NCBI GenBank assembly: GCA_021739765.1
Contig: JAIPBD010000014.1
Span: 59,954-123,953 of the forward strand
Source of the DNA: Melioribacteraceae bacterium
Lineage (GTDB): Bacteria > Bacteroidota > Ignavibacteria > Ignavibacteriales > Melioribacteraceae
Reading direction: 5' to 3'
DNA length: 64,000 nucleotides
The position numbers and the translations under genes were made by a program. The notes under the pieces were generated by a model. That model was not told the origin of the DNA and searched no databases. It saw nothing but the letters and a program-made list of their open reading frames with translations. Below are positions 35,753-45,018 of this stretch, piece after piece. Numbering within the stretch: the first letter of the stretch is position 1; the number at the start of each line of letters is the position of its first letter.

Positions 35753-36383
35753 TCCTCATCTCAATGTTTTAATATTTAAATAATTTTGTGTTTTTCAGAA
35801 GGCTACACTTTAGTTTTTATATCCTCAAATGAAATTGGTTAAATCGTGTGAATAAGTCAAGAAAATCCTAATAAAATATCTACTATCTTTTGTTAAGTGT
35901 GATGCTTGGCAATCAATTAAAATATTAACTTTTGTGACAAATGACGGGATTGAATTAACTGTTTTAGATAGAAGTCAGAATCATAAAACTGTATTGTTAG
36001 CGTCATTCGGAGTCCATCTCCATAAAAACGCATCATTCATCCCGGGAATCATAGCATTTAATTTTATCAAATAGTAATAAGCTATAATATAATGTTACAG
36101 CTTCATCATTAATTATTGGAAAAGGTCGATGATAAAGAAAAGTATTTTACAAACTTGTTCATTCTATATTTTTCCCGGTAATTTGAGCCGGTTTTATGAT
36201 GTGCTTCTCCTGCCTGAAAGAGAAATCAAAAGTGGAGAAAATAAATATTTTACGAGCCCGATGATTTCGGAAGTAATAGAAATATCATGACTAAATGTTT
36301 AGAGCGGTTATTAATAGAATGAAATTCGGATGGCATTTTCAGGGCATCAATCTGCTGATGCCCTGAATTCTTGTAGAACTTAG
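35753..36383. other. Intergenic region of 630 bp with a hairpin and one weak short ORF
   Basis: The left part holds the promoter and leader of the giant protein gene. An ATG at 36129 opens a 53-codon frame (MIKKSILQTCSF start) to 36290, with AAAGG three bases upstream, but it has no recognisable domain and I doubt it is a gene. A clean hairpin, CAGGGCATCA (36340-36349) with TGATGCCCTG (36356-36365), lies just beyond the end of the MBOAT gene and may be its terminator, although no T-run follows. The sequence about 36000-36030 (CGTCATTCGGAGTCCATCTC) may be a decayed repeat. Confidence 0.5.
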
Positions 36384-37859
36384 CTAAAATTGGAAATAAA
36401 TAAATGGTTGAATATCCGCAGATTTAAATTGTGCAACAATAAAAATCATTAAAGCAAGTAATATGGCTTTGGCCAATAACGGTAACCGTGTAATTAATCC
36501 TTCAAATTTCACTTCAGCCGATCTTGGCATAAAATGAAGAATATATCCGATAATAATTAAAACAAATACAGTTGTATAACCGCCAATAAATTGCATGAAA
36601 ACTTCGGGTTGGAAAAATGTAAAAATTTGCTCCAACATATCCATTCCCATTTCAAACGATTGAGCGCGGAAAAATATCCAGCACAAATTCGCGATATGAA
36701 ATGTGATTAGAAATCCCACAAATTTTGTCCAACGATTCTTCATCACCCATTCAGGGAATCCAAACAGTTTTTCCAACGCGAGAGCAGCGCCGTGAATTGC
36801 TCCCCAAACTACAAACTTCCATGAAGCACCGTGCCACAAACCCCCGAGAAGCATAGTCAACAGTAAATTTACATACTGCCTCTCCTTCCCTTTTCTATTT
36901 CCACCGAGTGGAATGTACAAATAGTCTTTCAACCAACTTGAAAGCGAAATATGCCATCGCCGCCAAAACTCGGTGATAGATTTCGCCTGATAAGGAGAAT
37001 CAAAGTTAATCGGCAGTTTGAAGCCGAGCAATAAAGCCAATCCGATTGCCATATCTGAATAACCTGAAAAATCGCAGTATATTTGAAGCGCATATCCGTA
37101 AAGAGCAAGTAAATTTTCAACGCCGGTATAACGCAACGGCATTTCAAAAACGCGGTCAACAAAATTTATACTGATATAATCTGCTATCACTGCTTTTTTA
37201 AATAATCCGCCGACAATTAAAAACACGGCTCTGCCAATATCCGCTTGCGAAACAACCGGCTTTACATGAATCTGAGGCAAAAATGTGGATGCTCGCACTA
37301 TCGGACCTGCAACAAGCTGTGGGAAAAATGAGACAAAAAACAAGAAGTCGAAAAAATTTTGTTCGGGATCAAGTTTGCCTCTGTAAACATCGATGGTGTA
37401 ACTCATAGATTGGAACGTAAAGAATGAAATTCCTACAGGAAGGAAAATATCCATTATATCCAATGAGGCAATTCCCATCGAATTTACATTATCAATAATG
37501 AAGTTTGTATATTTGAAATACCCCAGCAATCCCAGATTCGTAATCAAACTCAATATCAGGAAAAATTTCTTCTTTAAAGGTGATTTCGCGTTGTGAATTA
37601 CATGACCGGCGATAAAATCAATTATAGATGAGATAATTACCAGGACAAAGTAAAATCCGCTTGATTTATAATAGAAGTAGAGAGAAAGAGTGAGAAGAAA
37701 AAATACCTTTGCGCGTTGGTTTCTGTAAATGAACTGGTAAAAAAGTATGCAGAAAAAGAAGAAGAAAAGAAAAAATCCGCTGTTAAACAGCATAGGGGCC
37801 GCTTTATCGTACTGAAGCAGCCCCATCAATTGATCAAAAATGCCAGATTCCATGGGCAC
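36384..37859 (-). CDS. MBOAT family O-acyltransferase (AlgI/PatA-like)
   Basis: A 491-residue polytopic membrane protein with about 11 helices. The family signature MLLGGLWHGASWKFVVWGAIHG contains the invariant catalytic histidine (about residue 340), and SITEFWRRWHISLSSWLKDYLYIPLGG matches the AlgI/PatA motif. It moves acetyl groups from the cytoplasm to a periplasmic acceptor. Two SGNH-hydrolase-fold genes lie immediately upstream in the same operon and are the expected partners that place the acetyl on a polysaccharide or peptidoglycan. Confidence 0.92.
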   Translation of the reverse strand: MPMESGIFDQLMGLLQYDKAAPMLFNSGFFLFFFFFCILFYQFIYRNQRAKVFFLLTLSLYFYYKSSGFYFVLVIISSIIDFIAGHVIHNAKSPLKKKFFLILSLITNLGLLGYFKYTNFIIDNVNSMGIASLDIMDIFLPVGISFFTFQSMSYTIDVYRGKLDPEQNFFDFLFFVSFFPQLVAGPIVRASTFLPQIHVKPVVSQADIGRAVFLIVGGLFKKAVIADYISINFVDRVFEMPLRYTGVENLLALYGYALQIYCDFSGYSDMAIGLALLLGFKLPINFDSPYQAKSITEFWRRWHISLSSWLKDYLYIPLGGNRKGKERQYVNLLLTMLLGGLWHGASWKFVVWGAIHGAALALEKLFGFPEWVMKNRWTKFVGFLITFHIANLCWIFFRAQSFEMGMDMLEQIFTFFQPEVFMQFIGGYTTVFVLIIIGYILHFMPRSAEVKFEGLITRLPLLAKAILLALMIFIVAQFKSADIQPFIYFQF

Positions 37860-37886
37860 CTATAAAATAGTTAGATTGATTCTCAA

Positions 37887-39353
37887 TTATTTATTTGAAT
37901 TATATGCGTCAATCAATGCATCGCTAAAAAGTTCTGCGACTTTTTCAGCGCCTTGATTATTAAAATGAGTGTAATCACCCCATGCGAGAGGTGGATTTGC
38001 TTTCACCCATTCTTCCATTGAATTCTCGCCGCCCATGGCTTCAAATAAATTCCAGAATGCAATGTTAGTTTTTTTAACAACATTCATTTGTATTGAGAGC
38101 AATCTTTTAACACTTGGATCGGTGGTAATTTCGGTTCCTTTTTTGAATCCTTTATCATTTACGCCCATAAGAACGATTCCGGTTTTTGGGAAAGATTTTT
38201 GAAGATGTTCGACAACTTCAATCATATCTTTTTCATACCGTTTTGGATCTTTTTCAATTTTACCGATCACATTTAAGCCGAATTGCAGTACAATAAGATC
38301 GTAGCCAAGATATTTATCGAATTGTTCAAATTGCTCTTGCGGTATTTTTACCAATGTAGCACCGGAACGACCTTGCATCGAGAAATTATCGATATAAACG
38401 CCATTACCGTTTTCAAGACTTACACCATAAAAGTATGCTTGATCTTTTTGAGTAATTTCGATCCTTATTTTTTTTGCAATTCCATTCGATTTCAGCACTA
38501 ATTCTTGAACATCCGAGCCCTCTTTCAATTTAACTACTTCCGTTTTATTGTTATCGAACTTGTAATTAATTGAAGACGCTTGGGCATCACTATAATAAAG
38601 TTTAACTTCAGTAAAACCATTCAATCGTGGGAAATGATTTGTAATTTCGTACTCAATTGCAGTTTTACCTTTTGGAGTATAAACATTGGTGTTTATTCCA
38701 ATAGGTAATTTTCTAAGATTGCTATAGACTTTTACTGTTTTCCAATCATCTTCGTCGAATGTGTGTTTTGTAGTCATCCGAAATTTTACATCTTCGGAAG
38801 CAATCGCTAAAAATCCTGCAGCGTCACCACCGAATTTCTTTTGCAGATTGTCGCGAATATTTTGGGTAATCAAGTCACCACCAATAATTGAATCACCATA
38901 ATGGGCAATTCTAACTTGTTCTTTGTTCGATTTTTTTAAAGCATCAAAAAATGGTTTTAACTGCTTAGTATTACCGGATAATTTTTCATGCTTAATTTGC
39001 GCGGTAAATGAACCCACTTTATCTACAACAGCATTTTCCCCTGTGAAAAAATAACCATATAAATTTGCGGCGGCAGATTCAAATCCCAATGAAGCTTGAT
39101 TGATTTGATTTTGCTCAAAAATCATCGATCCGTCATTATTCCAGAAATCATCATCTTCAATCATTTCTTCATAATCATACTCATATTCATCTGATGAGCT
39201 TTCTTCGGGTTTGAGTTCCCCGAGAATATCGAATTCTTTAATCTCAACTCCAAATACCGAACTCTTGGCAGGTATATAGGATGCAGCGATTAAAATTATT
39301 ATTGTAAAAAACACCATCAATACCGGCTTCCGAATTTGGTTTTGTTCCGACAT
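37887..39353 (-). CDS. Membrane-anchored SGNH/GDSL-like protein (AlgX/PatB-type acetyltransferase partner)
   Basis: A 488-residue protein with an N-terminal membrane anchor (about residues 10-28), an acidic linker (about 45-75), and an SGNH fold. Catalytic blocks: IAHYGDSIIGGD with the nucleophile Ser in GDS, DLIVLQFGLNVIG as block III, and WGDYTHFNNQGAEKVAELF with the Asp-x-x-His pair. A carbohydrate-binding-like insert (about 200-330) splits blocks I and III. It is 27 bp upstream of the MBOAT gene and likely accepts acetyl from it on the periplasmic side. Confidence 0.78.
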   Translation of the reverse strand: MSEQNQIRKPVLMVFFTIIILIAASYIPAKSSVFGVEIKEFDILGELKPEESSSDEYEYDYEEMIEDDDFWNNDGSMIFEQNQINQASLGFESAAANLYGYFFTGENAVVDKVGSFTAQIKHEKLSGNTKQLKPFFDALKKSNKEQVRIAHYGDSIIGGDLITQNIRDNLQKKFGGDAAGFLAIASEDVKFRMTTKHTFDEDDWKTVKVYSNLRKLPIGINTNVYTPKGKTAIEYEITNHFPRLNGFTEVKLYYSDAQASSINYKFDNNKTEVVKLKEGSDVQELVLKSNGIAKKIRIEITQKDQAYFYGVSLENGNGVYIDNFSMQGRSGATLVKIPQEQFEQFDKYLGYDLIVLQFGLNVIGKIEKDPKRYEKDMIEVVEHLQKSFPKTGIVLMGVNDKGFKKGTEITTDPSVKRLLSIQMNVVKKTNIAFWNLFEAMGGENSMEEWVKANPPLAWGDYTHFNNQGAEKVAELFSDALIDAYNSNK

Positions 39354-39373
39354 GATTTCTCCTTCTGTTCTTG

Positions 39374-40057
39374 TTAGATTCCTAATTCTTTAATTGTTTT
39401 TTCGACTCTTTCCGCCCAAATCTTAAAACCATTCGCGTTAAGATGTATTCCGTCATAGGTTAAATTTTCTTTTAAGTATCCTAAAAAACTCATTTCACTA
39501 TTTAAATCTACGAAAACCAACTTTTCTTGTTTTGCGTAATTTTCAAGAAGCGAGTTGAATTTTTTCACTTCCTGATTCCTGTCATCCGAACTTGGCCATT
39601 TTTTACCGACATATAAAGTCGATTGAATTACAGGTTGTATCCCTCTGATTTTCAATCTAATTATTAATTTTTTATAATCCTCGAAAATTTGTTCAACAGG
39701 CCGCCAGTTATAAATATCGTTAATTCCGCCCATAACAAAACATACTTTGGGGTTTAAATCTGTTACAAACTCTAATCGGTTCAGATAACCAAGAAGAATA
39801 TCGCTTGTAATTCCACGTTCAACAACATCGGTGCGTCCTAATAATTCATTCCAATTTGCACCGTGAGTAATTGAGTTACCCAACATAACAATATTTGCCG
39901 ACTTCAGCTTATAGATTTTGTATAAACCCATCTGTTGAACATAATTAGGGTTTTTTTCGAATATCTTTGGATTGTTTTGAGCCGAGACCGACAAAGTAAT
40001 TCCGCAAAATATAGTAATCAATATGTAAAATTTTATTCTATACATAGTTTCCATCAT
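39374..40057 (-). CDS. Secreted SGNH/GDSL hydrolase family protein
   Basis: A 227-residue protein with a signal peptide (to about residue 27). The four SGNH blocks are clear: IVMLGNSITHGANW (Ser in GNS), RGITSD, VCFVMGGINDIYN and YDGIHLNANGFKIWAERV. This is the shape of platelet-activating-factor acetylhydrolase-like esterases that act on acetylated sugars. It is the first gene of the three-gene O-acetylation group and may remove or transfer acetyl groups; direction of the reaction cannot be decided from sequence. Confidence 0.82.
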   Translation of the reverse strand: MMETMYRIKFYILITIFCGITLSVSAQNNPKIFEKNPNYVQQMGLYKIYKLKSANIVMLGNSITHGANWNELLGRTDVVERGITSDILLGYLNRLEFVTDLNPKVCFVMGGINDIYNWRPVEQIFEDYKKLIIRLKIRGIQPVIQSTLYVGKKWPSSDDRNQEVKKFNSLLENYAKQEKLVFVDLNSEMSFLGYLKENLTYDGIHLNANGFKIWAERVEKTIKELGI

Positions 40058-40141
40058 TTTTTCGGCTGATTAAAAAGAGGGTGGGTCTTTTATTATGTTA
40101 AATATAATGCTAATACCAGTAAAACTAAAGCAAGGTTCCAA

Positions 40142-41809
40142 TTATTTTGTTTTTTCGTCTTCTCCTGTCCTGCTATTAAAAAACTGTCCGGGAGTAGAAT
40201 TACGGAGTTCTGGGTTCCGGACATCCATCCTTTTTTCTAACGCAACCAAGTGTGAAATCTTTGCAGTGTACTCTTCTTTCTGCAATTCAATTTTAGCGGT
40301 TTCTTCTTTTAATTTATTTAATTCCTCGCTAGCGGAATTAATTTTAGTATCAAGTTGATCAAGGATACTTTCGCTCTGATTGATTTCCTCTTGTATTGAA
40401 TTCTTACGACCTTCCGATTTGGAGTAGTTTTTGTTTATATCATCCAGCAATTCACTCAATTCTTTCTCAAGCAAGTTTTTCTTGGAGAGCAAATGTTCGC
40501 TTTCAATTTTAAGATCATTAATGTAATTCTTTTGTTGATTTTCTTTTAGTTTTAAGTTTGTCAAAAGTTCATTGAGCGAATATTTTTGTTGATTAAGGTT
40601 GTCGATCGCTTCTTCGGTCTTCTCTTTTTCTTTAATAAGAACTCTTTTTATACCCTCATATTCCGCTACATTGCTCGATGTTTCAAAATAAAGTTTTTCT
40701 TTTTCATGCAAGGCTTTTTCTTTTTCTAATAATTCTTGTTTGATTTCTTGAAGCCTTTGTTTGCTGAGATCAACTTCTTCTGCAAATGATCTTATCGTGC
40801 TCGAAAGTTTCGATTCAATTCCGATGTACAATTCTTCAAATTCATACTTCCGTTTTTCAAGTTCATCAAGTTGCGATTTTACGGAATCAACTTTTCCGTT
40901 TAATTTTTCTTCAGAATCTTTGAGTTGAATAATCTCCGAGTTAATTTCTTTTTTTAAACCTTCATATCGTTTAACATCTTCCATCATTTCAACTTTTTGT
41001 TCCCGCATTACCGCAAGCTCTTCTTCCATCGCTGCGACTTTTTTCTTTCCGAAATCAACATCTTCCTGCATAGATCTGAGTTCAACAACTTTTCCGGAAA
41101 TCTCGTTATCGATAGTTTCCCTTTTTGTATTGAATTCATTATAGAGTTTATCTTTTTCGGCAAGCTGGGAAACAAGTGCGTTAAAATTATCTTCAAGATT
41201 TGATTTAACTTGTTCCGAAACAGAAATTTTCGTTTCCAATTCATTTAATCTTGATTTAAATTTCTCTTCCTCATCTTTCAGTTTCTTTATTGAATCATTT
41301 AAAGATTTTTCCGTATCGCGGGATTTTAGAATATTTTCTTCAGCTTTAGCAAGTTGTTGAGTTATTGATTCGTTTCTCGATTCTTTTTCGCTGATAGTCT
41401 CGTTTAAATTTTTCAGTTCCTCATTTCTATCTTCTATCTCTTTCTTTAAGTCATTATTAACCGAGGTGTTTGCATCCAAATCGGTTGTTATCGATTTAAC
41501 GGATGCGTTTAATTCTTCGACCTTCTTTTCAAGAAAATCACGATTATTGGTAAGACTTTCTACTTCGGATTTTAAGTCTTTTACTTTAGTTGTATTCGAA
41601 TCAATTTCATTGTTGGTTATTAGAAGTGTATTTTCGGTAATTTTCTGTTCTTCAATTAAGTCGTCTAATTTATCGTGAGCATCTTGAATGTGGGTTTCGA
41701 GATCTTCAATATCACGGTACTTTTCGAGCAACGAATGAAGTTTATTCTTTAACTCATCATTTTCGTTTTCGAGTTCAATTTCTAATTTAGTTTTACCGAA
41801 TATTCCCAT
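40142..41809 (-). CDS. Long coiled-coil protein, unknown function
   Basis: A 555-residue protein that is almost entirely heptad-repeat coiled coil from about residue 10 to 530, rich in Glu, Lys, Leu, Asn and Ser (for example ELENENDELKNKLHSLLEK and LEKELSELLDDINKNYSKSE). It lacks the ABC heads of SMC proteins, a signal peptide and membrane segments. The start MGIFGKTKLEIE is short and basic. It is likely a cytoplasmic filament or scaffold. It diverges from the TRAP genes and lies 84 bp upstream of the O-acetylation genes. Confidence 0.75.
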   Translation of the reverse strand: MGIFGKTKLEIELENENDELKNKLHSLLEKYRDIEDLETHIQDAHDKLDDLIEEQKITENTLLITNNEIDSNTTKVKDLKSEVESLTNNRDFLEKKVEELNASVKSITTDLDANTSVNNDLKKEIEDRNEELKNLNETISEKESRNESITQQLAKAEENILKSRDTEKSLNDSIKKLKDEEEKFKSRLNELETKISVSEQVKSNLEDNFNALVSQLAEKDKLYNEFNTKRETIDNEISGKVVELRSMQEDVDFGKKKVAAMEEELAVMREQKVEMMEDVKRYEGLKKEINSEIIQLKDSEEKLNGKVDSVKSQLDELEKRKYEFEELYIGIESKLSSTIRSFAEEVDLSKQRLQEIKQELLEKEKALHEKEKLYFETSSNVAEYEGIKRVLIKEKEKTEEAIDNLNQQKYSLNELLTNLKLKENQQKNYINDLKIESEHLLSKKNLLEKELSELLDDINKNYSKSEGRKNSIQEEINQSESILDQLDTKINSASEELNKLKEETAKIELQKEEYTAKISHLVALEKRMDVRNPELRNSTPGQFFNSRTGEDEKTK

Positions 41810-41989
41810 TAATATATTCCGGGCGAGTTATATTTGACAGATTTTAATCATTGGTTCTCAATTTAACAAATCTATCTGATTAAGGCTATATGTTTATCAT
41901 ATTGTCCGTTTTCTAAATTAAATCATATTTACCGAGTTCGAACAATTATGAAATTTTCTTAACTTAGCCGAAAAGTAATATTTGGAAAT

Positions 41990-42508
41990 ATGAATCAATA
42001 TTTGTCATCACTAAAAAAGAAAATAGATCAGTTTAATGAAACTATCGGAAAAGCAACCTCGTGGCTTACTTCCTTTCTGGTAGTTCTTGTTTGTTTCGAT
42101 GTTTTTACCAGATACATTTTAGAAGATAGCAGCATTGCGGTGCAAGAATTGCAGTGGCATATTTTCGCCATTATTTTTTTGCTGGCGGCAGCTTATACAT
42201 TGCACGCCGATGAACATGTTCGGGTTGATTTATTCTACTCAAAGTTGAATGAACGAAATCAAGCAATAATAAATCTTCTTGGTGTTCTATTTTTTCTGCT
42301 CCCATTCTGCATTGCTATTATTATTTCCTCTCAAGATTTTGTTTTGAACTCATTTAAATACGGTGAAACCTCACCCGATCCGGGTGGTTTACCAGCGCGA
42401 TATATTTTGAAAGCAATTTTACCCTTTTCGGCTTTTTTAATTTTACTGCAAGGAATTTCACTGTTGCTAAAATCCTTCATGAAACTATTCCCCGGAGAAA
42501 GTAATTAA
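41990..42508 (+). CDS. dctQ: TRAP transporter small permease subunit (DctQ type)
   Basis: A 172-residue membrane protein with four helices. FVVLVCFDVFTRYILEDSS-like and VQELQWHIFAIIFLLAAAYTLHADEHVRVDLFY phrases are typical of DctQ (read here in parts: LVVLVCFDVFTRYIL, then QELQWHIFAIIFLL and ADEHVRVDLFY). Its TAA stop overlaps the dctM ATG by one base. It partners DctM in a sodium- or proton-driven importer fed by a periplasmic binding protein. Confidence 0.92.
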   Translation: MNQYLSSLKKKIDQFNETIGKATSWLTSFLVVLVCFDVFTRYILEDSSIAVQELQWHIFAIIFLLAAAYTLHADEHVRVDLFYSKLNERNQAIINLLGVLFFLLPFCIAIIISSQDFVLNSFKYGETSPDPGGLPARYILKAILPFSAFLILLQGISLLLKSFMKLFPGESN

Positions 42509-43821
42509 TGGATGCTCTTCCACTTATTTTCTTCTTTCTCGTTTTAATTCTTTTAATGGCAGGATTTCCGGTCGCTTTTACGCTTGGCGGAGCATCGGTG
42601 ATTTTTGGGTTATTCACTTTTGGATTCAATTTTTTCAATCTCCTTCCCCTCAGAATCTGGGGAATAATGAGCAATTACATTTTAATGGCTGTTCCACTTT
42701 TCATTTTTATGGGTGTGATGTTCGAAAAATCCGGTTTGGCAGAAGAACTGCTCGAAACAATGGCTTTGTTATTTGGGAAATTACGAGGCGGACTTTCAAT
42801 TTCGGTTTTACTCGTCGGAGCGATGTTAGCGGCGGCTACCGGAATTGTAGGCGCAACTGTTGTAACGATGGGCGTTTTGAGTTTACCGACAATGTTAAAA
42901 CGAGGCTACGATCCGAAAGTAGCTACCGGAATTATATCTGCATCGGGCACTTTGGGCCAAATTATCCCGCCGAGTATTGTTCTTGTTCTGCTCGGATCAG
43001 TCCTCAACATTTCGGTCGGTGATTTATTTATTGCCGCGGTTATTCCCGGATTTGGTCTCGTAGGACTTTATCTATTGTGGATTATTTATCTCGCGATTTT
43101 TAAGAAAGAAACTTCACCCGCAATGCCAGCTGAAGAGTTGAAAGAATTTGCTTCTCATAATAGAACCAGACAAGTCGTAACCGCTTTCATAGCACCATTT
43201 GTTTTAATTCTGGCGGTTCTCGGTTCGATTTTCGCCGGAATCGCGTCACCGACCGAAGCCGCGGCAATCGGCGCTTTCGGTGCGACTTTACTTACTGTTT
43301 TGAAAGGGAAGTTCAACATTTCAATTCTACGCGAAGTTTCTCAAACTACGACGAAGCTAACAAGCATGGCTTTTATGATTTTGGTTGGGGCATCCGCATT
43401 CGGTTTGGTTTTTCGTGGGATGGGCGGCGACCGTTATTTAACCCAACTTATTACATCGGCAAATTTGGATGCCATGCACTTCCTCGGGATTGTGATGGTT
43501 ATAATTTTCGTCGCCGGATTTTTTATCGACTTTATCGAGATTACATTTATAATTGTTCCGGTTGTCGCGCCGATTTTCGTTCACTTTGGCATTGATTTAT
43601 TGTGGATAGGAATTCTAATCGCGGTAAATCTTCAGACTTCGTTTCTAACACCGCCTTTTGGTTTTGCTCTTTTTTATTTGAAAGGTGTTGCTCCAAAGGA
43701 AATAACAACAAATCATATTTATCGAGGCATTTTACCTTACGTGGTAATTCAATTAATAATGCTTCTGTTGATTTTTTTATTTCCTCAAATTACTCTTTGG
43801 CTACCTGGAGTTTTTAAATAA
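42508..43821 (+). CDS. dctM: TRAP transporter large permease subunit (DctM type)
   Basis: A 437-residue protein with about 12 helices. VPLFIFMGVMFEKSGLAEEL, GATGIVGATVVTMGVLSLP-like and SGTLGQIIPPSIVLVLLG are DctM landmarks, and IASPTEAAAIGAFGA is the conserved second-half motif. It is translationally coupled to dctQ. The third component, dctP, is convergent 113 bp away rather than in the operon, which is less common. Confidence 0.94.
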   Translation: MDALPLIFFFLVLILLMAGFPVAFTLGGASVIFGLFTFGFNFFNLLPLRIWGIMSNYILMAVPLFIFMGVMFEKSGLAEELLETMALLFGKLRGGLSISVLLVGAMLAAATGIVGATVVTMGVLSLPTMLKRGYDPKVATGIISASGTLGQIIPPSIVLVLLGSVLNISVGDLFIAAVIPGFGLVGLYLLWIIYLAIFKKETSPAMPAEELKEFASHNRTRQVVTAFIAPFVLILAVLGSIFAGIASPTEAAAIGAFGATLLTVLKGKFNISILREVSQTTTKLTSMAFMILVGASAFGLVFRGMGGDRYLTQLITSANLDAMHFLGIVMVIIFVAGFFIDFIEITFIIVPVVAPIFVHFGIDLLWIGILIAVNLQTSFLTPPFGFALFYLKGVAPKEITTNHIYRGILPYVVIQLIMLLLIFLFPQITLWLPGVFK

Positions 43822-43864
43822 CGGGAAATCCAATTTTGTAGATATCGGCAACCCTATTCCATCA

Positions 43865-43905
43865 TTGTACGGGTTTTGAACAATTTCATCCGTTTTTTCG
43901 TACAA
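43865..43905. terminator. Hairpin between convergent dctM and dctP
   Basis: TTGTACG (43865-43871) pairs with CGTACAA (43899-43905), with a CCGTTTTTT run inside the loop; a plausible two-way terminator between convergent genes. Confidence 0.45.
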
Positions 43906-43934
43906 ATCGGGAATTCAATTCCATATATGTACAG

Positions 43935-45017
43935 CTAGACTAATTCACTCCAACCGGAAATTTTTTTCATAAATGAAGAGTATGAATCATAAACTTTTCT
44001 GCTGAATGCATCAGATTCGGCAATCTCTTCAACTGATTCGCCGGCATATTTTTGAAATGATCTCCAAACTTCTTCTGGAAATCGAATAATTTCCGCATCG
44101 GATTCGGTCTTCATCTTCTGTAAATATTCGCTGTTTTTTGTGTTGAATTCAGTCAACATTTTCAAATTTTCATGTTCCGCGGCAATTGCTACAATTTGCT
44201 GTAAATCTGCCGGAAGGCTTTCAAATGCGGATTTGTTGATGATTAATTCCATTACTCCTTGTTTCTCTGAGAAGGAAGGATAATAATAATACTTGGCGAT
44301 TTTGTGAAAACCCATTAACCAATCGTGATACGGGCCGATCCATTCCGTTGCGTCAATAACTCCGCGCTCAAGATTCGTATAAATCTCTCCGGCTGCCGAA
44401 AGCACAGCGGTTCCTCCGCTTTTATTTATAATTTTCGCTCCGATTCCGGGAATTCGGATTTTCAATCCTTGCAAATCGGACACAGACTCTATTTTGCGAT
44501 TATACCAACCGCCCATCTGTTTTCCGGTATTCCCGCACGGAAATGGAACAAGATTAAACTGTAGGTAAAGTTCCTTCCACAATTCCATTCCACCGCCAAA
44601 ATTTAACCATGCGTAAGTTTGTTCTGCATCCATTCCGAAAGGAATGCTTGTAAAAAATTGAGTCGCCGGTGCTTTGCCTGCCCAATAATAAGAAGCACCA
44701 TGACCGCATTCGGCAACACCTTGACTCACGGCGTCAAAAACTTCGAGCGACGGGACTAATTCTCCACCGCCATAGACTTGAATTTTTAATCTGCCGTTCG
44801 ACATTTCTCCCACCACTTTTGCGAATCGGTCGGCGCCTTCTCCTAAAATCGGATAATGCGGAGGCCAAGTTGTCACCATTCGCCACTCGTAATTTTGATT
44901 CGAAATGGCGGAAGGCGAACTTTTTGAATTTTCTGATGAACACGCACCTAAAATTCCGGTTGCGGCAAATGCAAGACTTCCTTTCTTTAAAAACTCCCTG
45001 CGGGTTTTTTCCTTCAT
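43935..45017 (-). CDS. dctP: TRAP transporter substrate-binding protein (DctP type), Tat-exported lipoprotein
   Basis: A 360-residue DctP/TAXI-fold protein. The N-terminus has twin arginines (R6-R7 in TRREFLKKG) and a lipobox LGAC with Cys26, so it is predicted to be exported folded and then lipid-anchored. Family motifs follow: WRMVTTWPPHYPILGEGADRF-like start, PFGMDAEQTYAWLNFGGG, and GLKIRIPGIGAKIINKSGG with the carboxylate-binding Arg. The DUF72 gene ends 1 bp upstream of its start. Close relatives bind 2-oxo acids or lactate, but the ligand is not readable. Confidence 0.92.
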   Translation of the reverse strand: MKEKTRREFLKKGSLAFAATGILGACSSENSKSSPSAISNQNYEWRMVTTWPPHYPILGEGADRFAKVVGEMSNGRLKIQVYGGGELVPSLEVFDAVSQGVAECGHGASYYWAGKAPATQFFTSIPFGMDAEQTYAWLNFGGGMELWKELYLQFNLVPFPCGNTGKQMGGWYNRKIESVSDLQGLKIRIPGIGAKIINKSGGTAVLSAAGEIYTNLERGVIDATEWIGPYHDWLMGFHKIAKYYYYPSFSEKQGVMELIINKSAFESLPADLQQIVAIAAEHENLKMLTEFNTKNSEYLQKMKTESDAEIIRFPEEVWRSFQKYAGESVEEIAESDAFSRKVYDSYSSFMKKISGWSELV

Positions 45018-45018
45018 A

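Noticed and set aside
36129-36290. 53-codon frame in the gap between the giant gene and the MBOAT gene
   Set aside because: No domain, low complexity and only a weak ribosome binding site at very short spacing; described only as part of the intergenic region.
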